Below, one piece after another: positions 36,915 to 48,909 of a stretch of 64,000 nt of DNA. The stretch is from positions 32,240,001-32,304,000 of the forward strand of contig OX485806.1 in NCBI GenBank assembly GCA_950295325.1, written 5' to 3'. Both the position numbers and the translations under genes were made by a program. The notes beneath the pieces were generated by a model. The model had not been told where the DNA came from, did no database searches, and saw only the letters and a list, made by a program, of their open reading frames with translations. Source of the stretch: Polytrichum commune. Lineage: Eukaryota; Streptophyta; Polytrichopsida; Polytrichales; Polytrichaceae. Position 1 is the first letter of the stretch, and every line of letters begins with the position of its first letter.

Positions 36915-38231
36915 TTGGAATTTAGGCACATCTAGAGTAGACATACCCACTTCTGATACCCCCTCCCCCCTCCCCCCAAACTCTTAATACATAGAGCCCT
37001 CTAAAGTTGTGAAGTTCCACAAAAGTCATTGTCATTTTCTAACGTGATGGAAAAAACCATGAAGTTTCACACATGTTGCTCTCACAGTTGGTGTGATAGA
37101 AAAAGTAAGCTAAATGGGCATGGATTTGGGTTCCTTGAAAAGGGGATTTATTATACTCAATTTTTTGCCTTTCAATTATCGGAAATAGGTCAACCTATGC
37201 TATGAATATCAGTTGGGAGAGAATCTCGCCTTTGAAATTTCATGATAATTACAAAACTTGGAAATAAATTGTGGTTTTTTTTGTTAAACATTGTGATACC
37301 AATTTCTAGACCCATAAAAAACCACTCTAGTATCACACTTACACTACACTTATGAAAACTTGCTTAGAGCTAATAGAAATGGGTTTTTTGCCTTACACAT
37401 TTGTCACCTCCGCAGTTTAAGGGCAACATATCCTAAACATGTTTTTTTGTTGTTGATCCCTGTGTGCAAATGATTCCCAAGTGATCTGAAAATTTGCACG
37501 ACACTCAAATGCAACATATCCTAAACTTCTACCATTGGAGTTTTTAGTTGGACATGTGTTATGGGTGTAAATTCATGTGGGAGGAGCGCAGTCGCGGCAC
37601 CGCTACCTCAAATAAACTGCAAAGCTTCCCAAAAAATCACAAAAAAGAATAGTTTCAAGACTTGTGAGCTGATTTGAGTAGTTATATTGCCCCTCTTTTG
37701 AACAAGGGTTGCATTATGCCATTTGAACATGATTCGAGTGGAGGTTTGATAAAAAAACCAACCCCCAAAATTTAATTATAAATTGTTGCCCCTTAAGACC
37801 ACTATTGACATTCTTGATACAATCTCCTGCATAACAAAACGCCAAAATTTAAAATTTGGACTGTGAATAGTCACCTCTAACTTGCAAACATCTATACAAT
37901 TGAATTTGTTAAAAAAAGTTTTAGATCTTCAGCCACAGTCGCTGAAATTGAGGTCACATTTTTTGGGCAAATTTGAGGGAAATTGGACGTGGAAAGTTAG
38001 GGGTTAAATCTTGTGTTGGAATTAGGCACGTCTACCTTTAGACAACCAGTTGTGTAGACGTACATTCACTAAAGTACGTCGTATACGTCGTATAAAATAC
38101 GAATCGTTATACACTTTAGTATACGCTCGTCGTCCTCCGACACTTCGAAGTTTTCCACTCATATCAAGTTGCAGATTTCCATTCCGGAACTCGCAATCGC
38201 TCTTCCTCTTCTCGAAGTCGCTGGAAACACC
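36915..38231. other. Upstream region of UBA5
   Basis: AT-rich, with a C-run at 36960-36978. Closer to the gene, about 38030-38120 holds several tacgtcgtatac-like repeats. No separate gene is seen. Confidence 0.4.
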
Positions 38232-41200
38232 ATGGAGGACGAAGTGAAGAAGCTCTTGGAAGTCGTCAACAAGCTCGAACCCAGCCTTTCGGATCCCGTC
38301 CACTCCACGGAACTCAAGCTGGTGAGCTAGCTTCGTCTTGGATGTGAGGTTTTGCAGGAATCGAAGTGCGTGTGTTTATTTCTAGGTTTTATTGGGTTTA
38401 TAGTGGATTTTGGGTTCCTCCCTGCCAATTTTGAGCAACAATGCATCCCCTCCACGTGCGATCCTTCTGTTTCGGGGTTTCCGCAATGCTGACTTTCTCG
38501 GCGACTTTGGTGTGTTGGAGTTTCTCGGGGTTGAATCCTCCTTTTCACATGCACTTGTTCCGACATGAAAAGCAGCATCCTGGATAGCCTTGAGAAGAAT
38601 CATGTTTTACTGTGCAGCTGAGAGGCCATGTCGAAAGGATCGCAGCTCTTGCAAAGTCACAGGCGGGGCCCAATGTGCGGCCCAAAATTAAGGTACAAGC
38701 GGGTTGCTTCCTTCTCAATTTATTACTCATGCTTGAGAAGTCCATGTGAGGCTATGTGGATGCTTTTTTTGTGTTTTGTTTTGTTTTGTTTTGTTATTTT
38801 ATTTTGATTTTTTGTGGTCCTTCTTCTTCTCTATGTTGCACCTTCTTCTTATGTGTGTTGTAGCCGGTATTGTCAAATCCTCTTCTTATATGGATGGCAG
38901 AGCTATTGGTTCAAGCCTTGCATCATAAGGCCGACCTATTGATGTCGAATTGAGTTTTCCAAGTATTGGTCGAGACCAGAATCATGCCATAAAAACTTAC
39001 ACCTACCGGGCACTTGTTTAGGTTTTTGATGCTTGAGAAGCCCATGTGAGTCTATTTGGATGCATTTGTTTTTCTTCTTCTCTATTTTGTACCTTCTTAT
39101 GTGTGATTTAGCCAGTAATATTAAATGCTCTTCTTATGAGGATGATAGAGCTATTGGGTTCATTATGCCGATCTATTGATGCCCAATTGAAATGTCCGAG
39201 CAAGGGTCGAGACCTGAATCACGCTATCAAATATTACACCCAGCCAACACTTGTTTTGACTTAAGATGTCCATGTGACGCTATTTGGATGCATTCTTTTG
39301 TACTTCCTCTCTATCTTACACCTTCTTATGTGTATTTTAACTAATGTCCCCAAATCCTCATATAAGGATGGTAGAGTTATTGGTTCAAGCGGTGCTGTAT
39401 GATGCCGATCTAATGATGTCGAATTGAAAACGTTGGGTTAAGTCCATGTGAGGCTATATGTTACCATTGTGGTTTTTCCTTGTCTATGTTACACCTTCGT
39501 AGGTGTATTTTAGCCAATATCATTGAATCCTCTTGTTATAAGGATGATAGAGCTATTGGTTCGAGCCTTGTTTATGATGCCAATCTATTGATGTCCAATT
39601 GAAAATGTTGGTTACCCAACTCCTGAGCGGGTTTTCTTGCACAAGTGCTGCAAAATAAAAATAAAAGTTGCTGTTAAATAGCAGCTTGTTCAAATCAATT
39701 GCTGAGTTTGGCAATAACAAGGTTTCAGTTCATTACTACAGGAGATGAGTGGAGAGGTGGTTGATAGCAACCCCTACAGCCGGCTCATGGCCTTGAAGCG
39801 CATGGGCATCGTCAACAACTATGAAGAGATCCGCAATTTTTCTGTTGCCATTGTGGTGAGCAAATTCTATTGCATCAGTATCCCATCAAAGAATTAGTAC
39901 AGTAGAGTTATCCTTTATTCCAATGGGACTTCAGAGCGGGAGTTGGTTGTCTAGCATACAGCACTTTCTATGTTTGGTAAGTTTTTGGTGCATCTTTGGA
40001 GTTGGTGTGGGGGTTTGAACGAAGAACATTGTATATTGGTTCAATGGAGGCTAAACTCATTTTAGCACCTCTTGGCATTCTATATTGGTTTGGCCCTCAA
40101 TGAACCGAAATAAGTTGCTCTTCATTCAAACTCAAACAATACCTCTGAGCATGCATCACAAGTGGAAAGAAATTATTGATATTGTATGCAATACAAGCAA
40201 TGGAAAATCATAGGGGACCAACTCCTGACGAAAAGTCCCATTGAGTAAAAGAATAGCTCTATTCTATGTGGGTTTGGCTTACAACACTGTTGGGGGAAGT
40301 AGAGCTAGTAATAAGGCAATATTGAATGTTTGCTGGGATGCCAGGGAATTGGTGGTGTTGGCAGTGTGGCAGCGGAGATGCTCACACGTTGCGGTATTGG
40401 GCGTCTACTACTTTACGACTATGACACTGTGGAGCTTGCCAATATGAACAGACTTTTTTTCAAGCCCGATCAAGTACTGAACAGAAAATGATTTTTTCTC
40501 ATTCAGATTTGTTTGTACATAAGCCAGCTGTGTTGCTATATGCTTGAGTAACCGTTAAGTTTATGTATTCCCATTTTATGGGTCCATCTGTAGATTTCTT
40601 ATGTCTGTGTGTTTCTTTCCTTGGATGTTGTCTTTAAAGATAAAACCTTCTGGATAACCTTGCTACAGTCATGCATGTCAATACGCTTCTTAGTGATGTA
40701 ATGCTGGGTTGCGCCGTACATGAGTGCTGTTGCTGACAATGTTTTTTTCAAGATCAAGCAATCGGCAGAAGTTTAATGTGAAAAAAAATGTTGCTATAGG
40801 GTTTTGGAGGTGTAGATGGGGGGCATTGATGGTGGATTTGTGTTGTTGTAGGCAGGAATGACCAAGACAGATGCAGCTAGTCAAACACTAGCAGAGATCA
40901 ACCCCGATGTCATCCTTGAGGTTGGTATAGTGCCAATTATTATGTGTTATGTGCTTCAACATATTAAAGTTTGAGTAGGTTGCCCACTTGTACCCATATG
41001 ACATCCGTACTTAACCAGCTATTGGTTTTTCTCCCTTTAGCCCTTAACTCTTTAAGGACTAAGGGCTCAATGTATGACATACATACACAATTTTTACAAA
41101 CCTCGCCAAGTCTTCAACTAATATTTTAAATATTTATGGGTTTGAAACTTTATCTAGTACATTATCTTATGTCAAGGAGAATTTAAAAATATACTTACAT

Positions 41201-44200
41201 GTAACATGGATGATCAAAACACTAAGTATGTGGTTACATCCAAGTATTCTAACCCAAACCTTCAATGACATTAAGGTATTCAACCAATTTGAAAGTGCAC
41301 TAGAAGAATGAGTAAATATTAGATAGGGTCACTTTTGACACAAATCACTAAAAATGGGAGTATGTTCATCTATTACATGTTTTTGTGCATGGAGTGGCGT
41401 AGAATGGGCCTCTTAGATGCTTAGGGGTTAACTGGGTTGATAACCAGCAACAACACGTATAACCTGCCAACATTGGAAGGCACGGATGTTGGACTGGTAT
41501 ATAGGTGAATGCATGGGTTTGAATAATAAATCTCAATAATGGTATCAATGGACCTACCCGTGGGTATCAAAATTGTAATACCAGTCAAATATTGGTACTT
41601 GGTGGGTATCTCAAGGTGAGAGAATCTTTTTGAACACTTGAGTTATTATTTGGGTCAATACCACTTTCAGCCATATTGATACTAGGGAGATTGTATCTAG
41701 GTATTAAGGTCCTTGCATAGTATCTAGACCTGAATGGTATTGAAAACAAAAATACTGTCAAAACCCACATGCTGCTGGTATCAAAAAATGTGAAATCCTC
41801 ATCATAGATACCCAAATGGTAGAAAAAATAGACGATGCCAGACCAACACTGGAAGACACCATCTCAAGATAGCATTGTGGTTCTTTATGCAGAGTTACAC
41901 GCAGAACATCACCACTGTTGATGGCTTCAAAAAATTTACAGACAGCCTGACTCGAGATATCAAGGGCAATGCTACGGGAGGCACGAGTGGAGTCGACCTA
42001 GTACTGAGTTGTGTGGACAACTATGAGGCTCGTATGGTTGTCAATCAGGTATCGTACTGTACCCTGCTCTTTGGTTCAGCATAGAACGATTGATTCTTGG
42101 AAGAATTTTGACACATGTTGATATCTCATTAGTTGATACCTGTAAAATCCCAAATGGAAATTACATTCTGCCACTAAAAGTGCTGAACCAAAGAGCATGA
42201 TACAGTGATATAATCCCATAGGCTATCATATATGCATCTACTCAATAATGCCACATGTGAGCAACCATTTCAGTTAACTGCCATGGTCAAATCAGCTTGG
42301 AAACAAGTTAGTGACAATGGTCATCAAGCAGTAACAGATCAGGGTGGTGTAGCTTTCTCTGTTCAGAACAGATGGCACAGGAATATGATTAAATGGTTGA
42401 ATTTCCTCACTATTGTTGTCATTATTTGATAATGGTTCTTGATCTCTGAATGAAAGCAGTGGGGGTTTTACCAATGTTGGACTGATATATAGGTGAATGC
42501 ATGGTATCAAAGCACCTACCTGACCTGCATCATGTTTGTAATACAAACCAAATATTGATACTTTGTGGGTATCTCAAGATAAGAGGATCTTAATTTATTC
42601 GAGTTATTATGTGGGTCAATACCATCCTAATACCATATTGGTACTAGGGTAATTTTACCTATGTATAAAGGTTCTTCAATGGTATATAGACCCAAATGGT
42701 ATCAAAACCAAAAATATTCTCAGATAGGTGCCGCACCCTAGTGGTATCAAGATTTTTATTATCCTCATTATTGATATACCTGAGTAGTATTAAAAAATGG
42801 TGACTAACAGTCCATCACTGGTTATTACCTGGAGGCACTGATTATTCATTGAGCCATACTTGGTCTTGTATGCGTGTGGTGCAGGCTTGCAATGAACTAC
42901 GACAAACCTGGATGGAATCAGGTGAGTCTTATAAAAATTTAATTGCCGGAGATGCAAGTCATATGATTAGATCAGAAGGCACTTTGCTAACTAGCATTAC
43001 CTTGAAGAATTACTTGTGGATCATGCTGACACATTTGAATCCTACTACTTATTCACTTGGCTAGATATTTTGTTGCTGGAAATCTTTTGGGGTTTTCTTC
43101 ATTGTTTGTTCTGTTGTTGAGTGGATAGATACTTTTAGTTGATGCAGCCAGGGTGCAAGTTGCTCTAGAATGTATATAAGGTGGTGCTTCACATCTAGCT
43201 GTTCTTTATTGTGAGAAGGTAGATTCCTCAACTTTGTGCAAACCTTGCAGGAGTTTCGGAGGATGCAGTTTCTGGCCACATTCAATTGTTGATTCCTGGT
43301 GAAACTGCGTGCTTTGCTTGTGCTCCTCCCCTGGTGAGATCAATCTTCCTCTGCTGTCTAATGTCATGTTTCAGGAAATATTGAACGCAATGTTGTCCTT
43401 GTTAACCATGAGATTTTATTGTACTGCTGGTGTGTTCATATGGGATACATAACGATTTACAAACCCCTAAACAAGTATTCAAATGATATTTATGCGATCT
43501 ATGATATTGAGTCCATATTTAGCACAATCTATGAAAAAGAGCAATATATTTAGCACAATCTATGACAATGGAAATTGGATATATGTGGTATGTATATAAG
43601 TCTAGTGCTTATAGATGTGCTCAAATCTCCCTATGATTTATTCTACTTTGATGTATCCTCCAATTGGAAAATTTGAATATGATAAATGGGGTAATTTTAG
43701 ATAGGGCCACTTTTGACAATTTTAGATAAGATTTTCAAGAGGCAATTTTGAACCCCTCCATATGGCATCTTGAGGCCCAGACTGGGCCTCTCCAACTTTC
43801 AAGGCTTAACCATAACTGATTGGAATATAAACATGAGTTTCTATTCAAAATCAATTTCCTCCTAGATGTTTTATTATTATGTATAGTTGGTTTACTAAAT
43901 TCTGGATGACAGGTGGTGGCATCAGGAGTTGATGAAAAAACTCTTAAACGTGAAGGTGTTTGTGCGGCGTCCTTGCCAACTACCATGGTAGTATACTGTG
44001 AACCTCCGAATAATCAACGCCTACGTCTTTTTCCTAACAGATCTAAATATATGAAAATTTATAATCATTAGGTCACTATCCAGTTGAAGAAATTACTACA
44101 AGTAGGTATCATAGAATGTATGTTATGTGCTTGTTGTAACTTGGAAGTTGTAGATATTTAGCAAGTTGGACATGAAACACTAAAGGTAAAAGGAGAGAAT

Positions 44201-46063
44201 GCCAACCTTTACATGCCAATCTTTACGTCTATCCACATTCTAGGCACCCATTTCACTTGAAGAAGGGTTTTTTTCAGAACTGTTCTGAAGTGTTCCCTTT
44301 TGTGGGTGAGTTGGACAGGGTATTGTTGCAGGGTTGTTAGTGCAGAATACTCTGAAGTACCTACTCCGCTTTGGCCTTGTCTCCAAATATTTGGTAAATA
44401 TACTTCACTTATCATTGCTAAGTCTATAGATGTTACTCCACACTTCTTGCTTTATGATCAGCAACTCTTGCTTTGGCTTTGGTTGTATGCAACCTTTGAG
44501 TTTGCAAATTAAGCTCGGTAGATAGGTCTTAAATGGTTACTCTTTCCAACTAGCCCACTTCCATGATATGAAACAGACAATCAGGTAGTATGAGATGGTT
44601 AGCAAGTCCAAATCAAGCTTGCTGGCCTCTTTCCTCATAATTTTTGGAGCTCACATGAATATCTTATTTATTATCAAAGTGAAGATTCTTGTGCTCATTA
44701 AATGGTCATGTAGGTCCTCCCAATTATGTTGACTATTGAACTGAGAATGGTTATCATATTTTGAGCATGTAGGCCATTCTCTTTTAAACACAATGCCTAA
44801 GCACACATTTAGTATCCGTTCTTGGAGCCACACCTAACTACATACCACTCACTATAGGTTTCCGATTCAGATAAGTAATTGAATTAGGTTTGTCTACCTT
44901 ACCTTCAATGATACTCACATTCGTGTATCATCTGACCATCTTTACCTTTTTAACAATTTGCTAGGGGTACAGTGCCCTGAAGGACTTCTTCCCAACCATG
45001 GCAATGCTTCCTAACCCCCAATGCTCCAATGCAGCTTGTTTGGAATGCCAGGTGAGTGATTTTTTGATCTCAAGCCTATATACAAATTTGATTTCTTCAC
45101 TGAATTTGTTTCTGAGATTCATTGATACATGAGTATGAAAGAAATGCTTGGAAAATTTTCCGCTTTGTTATGGTCTGAAGAAATATAACCTCTTTTGCAT
45201 TGAACATTGGCTTTGTTTACCTTTTAACAAAACTTTATGGTGCTTTATGTTGACAGCGTGAGTATAAATTAGACCAACCAGCTAGGGATGCAGCTGCAAA
45301 ATTGAAGGCTGAGGCAGATGCTGAAGAAGCCAGTAGAGCAGCAGAGATCCCTCTTCATGATGAGAATGAATGGAACATCAGGTAGTTATTATTTTGGTAG
45401 AGGACCTTATCTGCCTTTGACATGTTGAAATTTTGTGCTACACCCATTGATTGTGAAAATATTATCCAGCAGCTACATCAGCACACAAAGGCAGATGGTG
45501 CTAATGTGCTGATATCTACATGTAGATGTTTCTTGTCACCAATTGAAAGGAAATACCAATGCACCAAAAGTATGTCTTAATTGAATTACCAATTTGTGCT
45601 TCACCTCAAGTTGTACAGTATTTATTTCTTTTTTCTTTGCAAAGTTACGACTAACTTACAGAGAGGCTAAACATGACTGCTTTTGTTGGGTGTTTGCAGT
45701 TTAGTAGATGATGACGATTTAGCAGATGTTCCTGCTGACTCTGGTGCTGGATCTTCAGCTTCAAGTGAGTCTTTGATCCCTAACCTGGTTCCTGGAGATA
45801 TTTGAAGAAATGACTAAAGATGAAGTTGTCAACAATAAAATGTCATGTTCAGGGCTTTTTCGAAGTTTAAGTACTAACCCCCCCCCCCCCCCCCTCACAC
45901 TTTTGTGGAATACTATACAGGAGATTTACCAGAGGGCTTGTTTCGGGAACTCCCAGATGCGGAGGTTGTGGACAAGACTGAGTTTACTGAAGATGACTTT
46001 GTTCAGTCTGGAGGAGATCTGGATGAGCTTCAAAAGCAGCTCGAAGCTCTCAATGCATTTTAA
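38232..46063 (+). CDS. UBA5: UBA5, E1-like activating enzyme for UFM1
   Basis: Activates the ubiquitin-like protein UFM1 with ATP, forms a thioester with it and passes it to UFC1. Fourteen exons with GT-AG borders and matching phases: 38232-38321, 38618-38692, 39742-39855, 40345-40473, 40852-40920, 41893-42048, 42885-42921, 43251-43333, 43913-43987, 44319-44393, 44965-45051, 45257-45381, 45700-45764, 45921-46063; 440 residues, close to plant UBA5. Landmarks: GIGGVGS nucleotide loop (94-100), [13 protein letters not shown], catalytic Cys268 in [10 protein letters not shown], zinc cysteines C244, C247, C321 and C326, and the C-terminal helix [15 protein letters not shown], which in UBA5 binds UFC1. 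All key residues are present, so the gene should be functional. Introns 2, 5 and 6 carry repeats, and the stop codon abuts a MITE remnant. Its first two exons are echoed in the chimeric gene upstream. Confidence 0.96.
38733..39610 (+). repeat. Four tandem diverged units in UBA5 intron 2
   Basis: Units start near 38733, 39034, 39259 and 39438. Each has gtccatgtgaggctat (or a variant), caccttctt, a block like agccaatatcattgaatcc, atggtagagctattggttc and gatgtcgaattgaaa. Unit length falls from about 300 to about 170 bp. Non-coding. Confidence 0.8.
41487..41853. repeat. MITE in UBA5 intron 5, 'GTTGGACTGGTATATAGG' family, copy 1
   Basis: Starts gttggactggtatataggtg; the opposite end, ccagaccaacactgg, is roughly its inverse. 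Contains gggtatctcaaggtgagaga and gggtcaataccac blocks shared with copies at 42474 and 46064. About 365 bp, lying about 40 bases upstream of exon 6. Confidence 0.75.
42474..42831. repeat. MITE in UBA5 intron 6, copy 2
   Basis: Starts gttggactgatatataggtg and ends aacagtccatcactgg, an approximate inverse. Same orientation and layout as copy 1, and it ends about 50 bases upstream of exon 7. Confidence 0.75.
44560..44865. repeat. 'gtgtggctccaagaa' repeat family, inverted copy in UBA5 intron 10
   Basis: On the minus strand the end reads ggtgtggctccaagaacgga and continues with aaaatatgataaccattctc and atgagcacaagaatcttcac, as in 4185-4485 and 51340-51650. Confidence 0.65.
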
Positions 46064-46345
46064 TTTTTTTGATACAAATAGGGTATGGGTATTTGAGGAC
46101 ATCTCTGTTTTTGATACCATTTGGGTCTATATACCATGCAAGAATCTTCATACCTAGGTATAATCGCCCTAGACTCAAATAATAACTTGGGTATACAAAG
46201 ATTCTCTCACCTAGAGATACCCATCAAATATCAATATTTGACTGGTATCACAATCATGATACCCACGGTAGGTTCTTTGATGCTATTATTGATGTTGATT
46301 ATTGAGACCATGCATTCATCTATAAACTGGTCCGACAACACTCAT
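46064..46345. repeat. Third copy of the UBA5 MITE, inverted, abutting the UBA5 stop codon
   Basis: Read on the minus strand it matches copies 1 and 2, for example gtatatagacccaaatgg, gggtatctctaggtgagaga and gaatgcatgg. The outer end lies near aactggtccgacaacact; the other end is lost at or near the stop codon at 46061-46063. It probably supplies UBA5 3' UTR sequence. Confidence 0.7.
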
Positions 46346-46628
46346 TTTAACCTTTATGAGAGTGACAATCATGCAGATCCATGAACATATTCATTCATAA
46401 AATTTGAATAACATATAGTTGGATTTTATAGTTGCAATAGCAATGATTTAGAATTGTATGCACATTGACCGAGTAGGTGATTTTCATGAGAATGAACAAG
46501 ATACCATTACGATAAAATGTAAGATCAGGATATCATTGTCATAATTTCTTGTGAACCTAGGTTGTTGCAAAAATCATACAGTAGGTTGGGCATCTAGTAC
46601 CGTCATCTTCATGATTGCAATGTTTGTA

Positions 46629-46820
46629 TCATTTTAATTTTCCAGTTCCATGGGTCATATGCCATATGCCTCGAAACATCATTGCAAAAGTGGTGCCCAC
46701 AAATGCAAATGGTATGGCGACTGAGGTCAGCTTGTCACTGCCAGCCTTCAGGTGAATGGGCTTTCCACGTACACCTTGGAAGTAGGCTTGCTTGAGAAGA
46801 ACTCCCGAGTAGTCTCCCAT
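46629..46820 (-). CDS. COX7A: Cytochrome c oxidase subunit 7a-like protein
   Basis: A 63-residue protein, MGDYSGVLLKQAYFQ... to GTGKLK. COX7a is a small nuclear-encoded subunit of respiratory complex IV in the inner mitochondrial membrane. The family pattern is visible: a short matrix-facing N-terminus with PIHLKAGSDKLT, then one hydrophobic membrane segment (about 32-52, LTSVAIPFAFVGTTFAMMF) and a short charged tail. Length agrees with plant COX7a, about 65-70 residues. I chose the ATG at 46820 because the in-frame residues upstream (to 46916) look like leader; an upstream exon providing a different N-terminus is possible. It is convergent with UBA5, the two stop codons being about 570 bases apart. 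No intron is seen within the coding part. Confidence 0.8.
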   Translation of the reverse strand: MGDYSGVLLKQAYFQGVRGKPIHLKAGSDKLTSVAIPFAFVGTTFAMMFRGIWHMTHGTGKLK

Positions 46821-47329
46821 GTTTGCAAATTGAAGATGGAAAACTGTCACTTGGTTATTACAAACTTTTGTTGTGTTGCTTTGGTGAGTTTTGTTGAGTT
46901 TTTCTAGTTCCTGCATGGATTGAAGGAATGAGGTTATGAAGACATGTACTTAAGGCAAAAGCAGGGTTAGTTCTGTTACTTATCATACTCAGACGCATGA
47001 TACTTGAGAAACACTTAACAATATTCAACTTTCAGCCCTTGGATGATAGTCTCTTTTCAAATAAAACTGAAGGTATGTAGGTGCTATGTGGTTCATGTTG
47101 CATATTCTCCAACTTCTACCAATATATTTACACAACGAAACTTGTGTTGCATTAGCAAACCCACAATGACACATCAGCCAAAATCGACATGAAACTCGGA
47201 CCAATTCTCATATAGGTAAGGTTATTGGAAGTGCATGTTTGTCGAATCCTTAATTGGAATACATAGGTTGCCCCAATCGTGTTCACTATTAAGTGTGGAG
47301 TAGTTAGGAAAACTTGAAGACACAGTTCA

Positions 47330-47680
47330 ATCTCTTTTAAGCATGTGTCTTTATGGTGTTTGTTCTTTGATCCTCATCAAATCACACATGCATCAAATAT
47401 AGGGGTCCGATTAAGAAAGATGCGTGTACAAAGATTGGTTGAACTATGTGCTTCAAACTTGTGAGTGATTCTAGGTTCAATGGTCAATATAGTCAGGAGG
47501 GGCGTATATGGTCATTTCAGAAGAAAAATAATCTCCACTTTCATAATGAAGAAGATTCTCACATGAGCTATAAAAAAAAAACACAAGGAAACCTACAGCC
47601 TCAACATGAATTTGCTAATTATCTTGCACTAATCTCGTGTTCAATATCCCACGAAACGTAGGCTAATCTGAGGAAAAAGT
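47330..47680. repeat. 'gtgtggctccaagaa' family, diverged copy
   Basis: Contains ccactttcataatgaagaag, tcacatgagct and a final cgtgttcaatatcccacgaa, in the same order as 3725-4085. A similar decayed copy lies at about 63440-63630. Confidence 0.5.
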
Positions 47681-48194
47681 ATCCATTTCCAGCGTTGTCT
47701 ACATTAAAGCACACATGGAAGTTTCAAAAACTTGTTGCGACTCTTCTTCTTTGCCATTCACATTTCTTGTTTGAAAATCAACCTTCCAGTTTGATAAATC
47801 GGCAACATACAGAATGTGAGCCAAATAATCGCTTGGTCAAAAGAGGCACACCTCTGGAATGTGTTCCTGGATTCCCAACATTGTATACAATTCTATGAAA
47901 TAAACTGGCTCCTCTGGGTGCTAAAATCCTTTCAACGTAATAAATAACGTTTTCATTCGGATTTCGAAGTGTGAGATGAGAAGAGTGGAATATGACATGT
48001 AATTCATTACCTTTGCTCTTGCAATCGGGCTAGATGGTAGAGTAACAAACTCCACAGTGCGAGGTTGAAATTTCTTCCGCACCAAGGAAACCCTAATAAC
48101 TTTGCAAAGAGGAGGGAGAACGAGAAAGGAACTTTCCCCTCCCATAGACACACTCCTAATCTTTTGAAATGCTTGCTAACCGCCATCCAATGAA

Positions 48195-48905
48195 CGGGGA
48201 GAACCAACCGCTAGTTACGGATGAACCGGCTGAGTTTGAGAAATAAGCAGTTGGAGAAATGAGAAAATTTACCCATCATTTTAGAGGAATCTAGAGAATA
48301 TGCCTCCTCAAATTAATATCGAAACCCCAAAATATGTCAACATGTAAGGTAGAAAAACAGAACACGGTGAATGGTCATTACGAGTGCACTTAGACTAGGG
48401 GTTAGAATGATTCTTGTGTAGAATGATCCAAAATGGCTGATTGTAAAAGTGGTGGCCTGACAAGGATGCAATGATAGGTGGGATGTAGTGGTTGGCCGGA
48501 TATTAGGTGTTGTTTCACACCATTTGCAATCACCCTTGGGTGTTCATTGGGTTAGCCTTTTTGTGTCCATTTGTTTGCAAAGTAGGATGTTTTGATGCTC
48601 AAATTAGGGAGTTGCTATTATACAAGTAGGGGGGTTTACCTTATTTGCTTCTTTGGGAAAATGTAACTAATTATTTACATGGAACAAAATTATGAAACAA
48701 CTTGCATTCCTCATCATTTCCTCTACTCCATCTATGGAAAAGATTGCACAAATTTCATGCCACTCTTTCTGAGTGGATCATCTTATTTTCAGCGTTTTCT
48801 GTATATCTACCTTAACTAGTTGAGCTTGGAAACACTAGGATCTCAATTGATTATGCCCAAAAATCTTCCCGAGCATTGTTGCCATCATCCCGGTTAAGCA
48901 TGTGT
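48195..48905. repeat. ACCGGTT-family element split by a nested MITE
   Basis: The left part (48195-48348) ends tatgtcaacatgtaa; the right part (about 48822-48905) resumes taactagttgagcttggaaa and ends near atgcccaaaaatcttcccg. Joined, they follow the order of the copies at 21055 and 52547. Confidence 0.7.
48349..48821. repeat. Nested MITE with TAA target duplication, PIF/Harbinger-like
   Basis: TIRs: ggtagaaaaacagaacac on the left and, inverted, ggtagatatacagaaaac on the right. The host repeat reads ...catgTAA before and TAActag... after, consistent with a 3-bp TAA duplication, as in the PIF/Harbinger superfamily. About 470 bp, non-coding. Confidence 0.6.
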
Positions 48906-48909
48906 CATT

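Noticed and set aside
42500-42520. LTR-retrotransposon primer-binding-like sequence (tggtatcaaagcacc)
   Set aside because: Resembles an initiator-Met tRNA complement, but no LTR pair or gag/pol frame surrounds it, and it lies inside a MITE copy.
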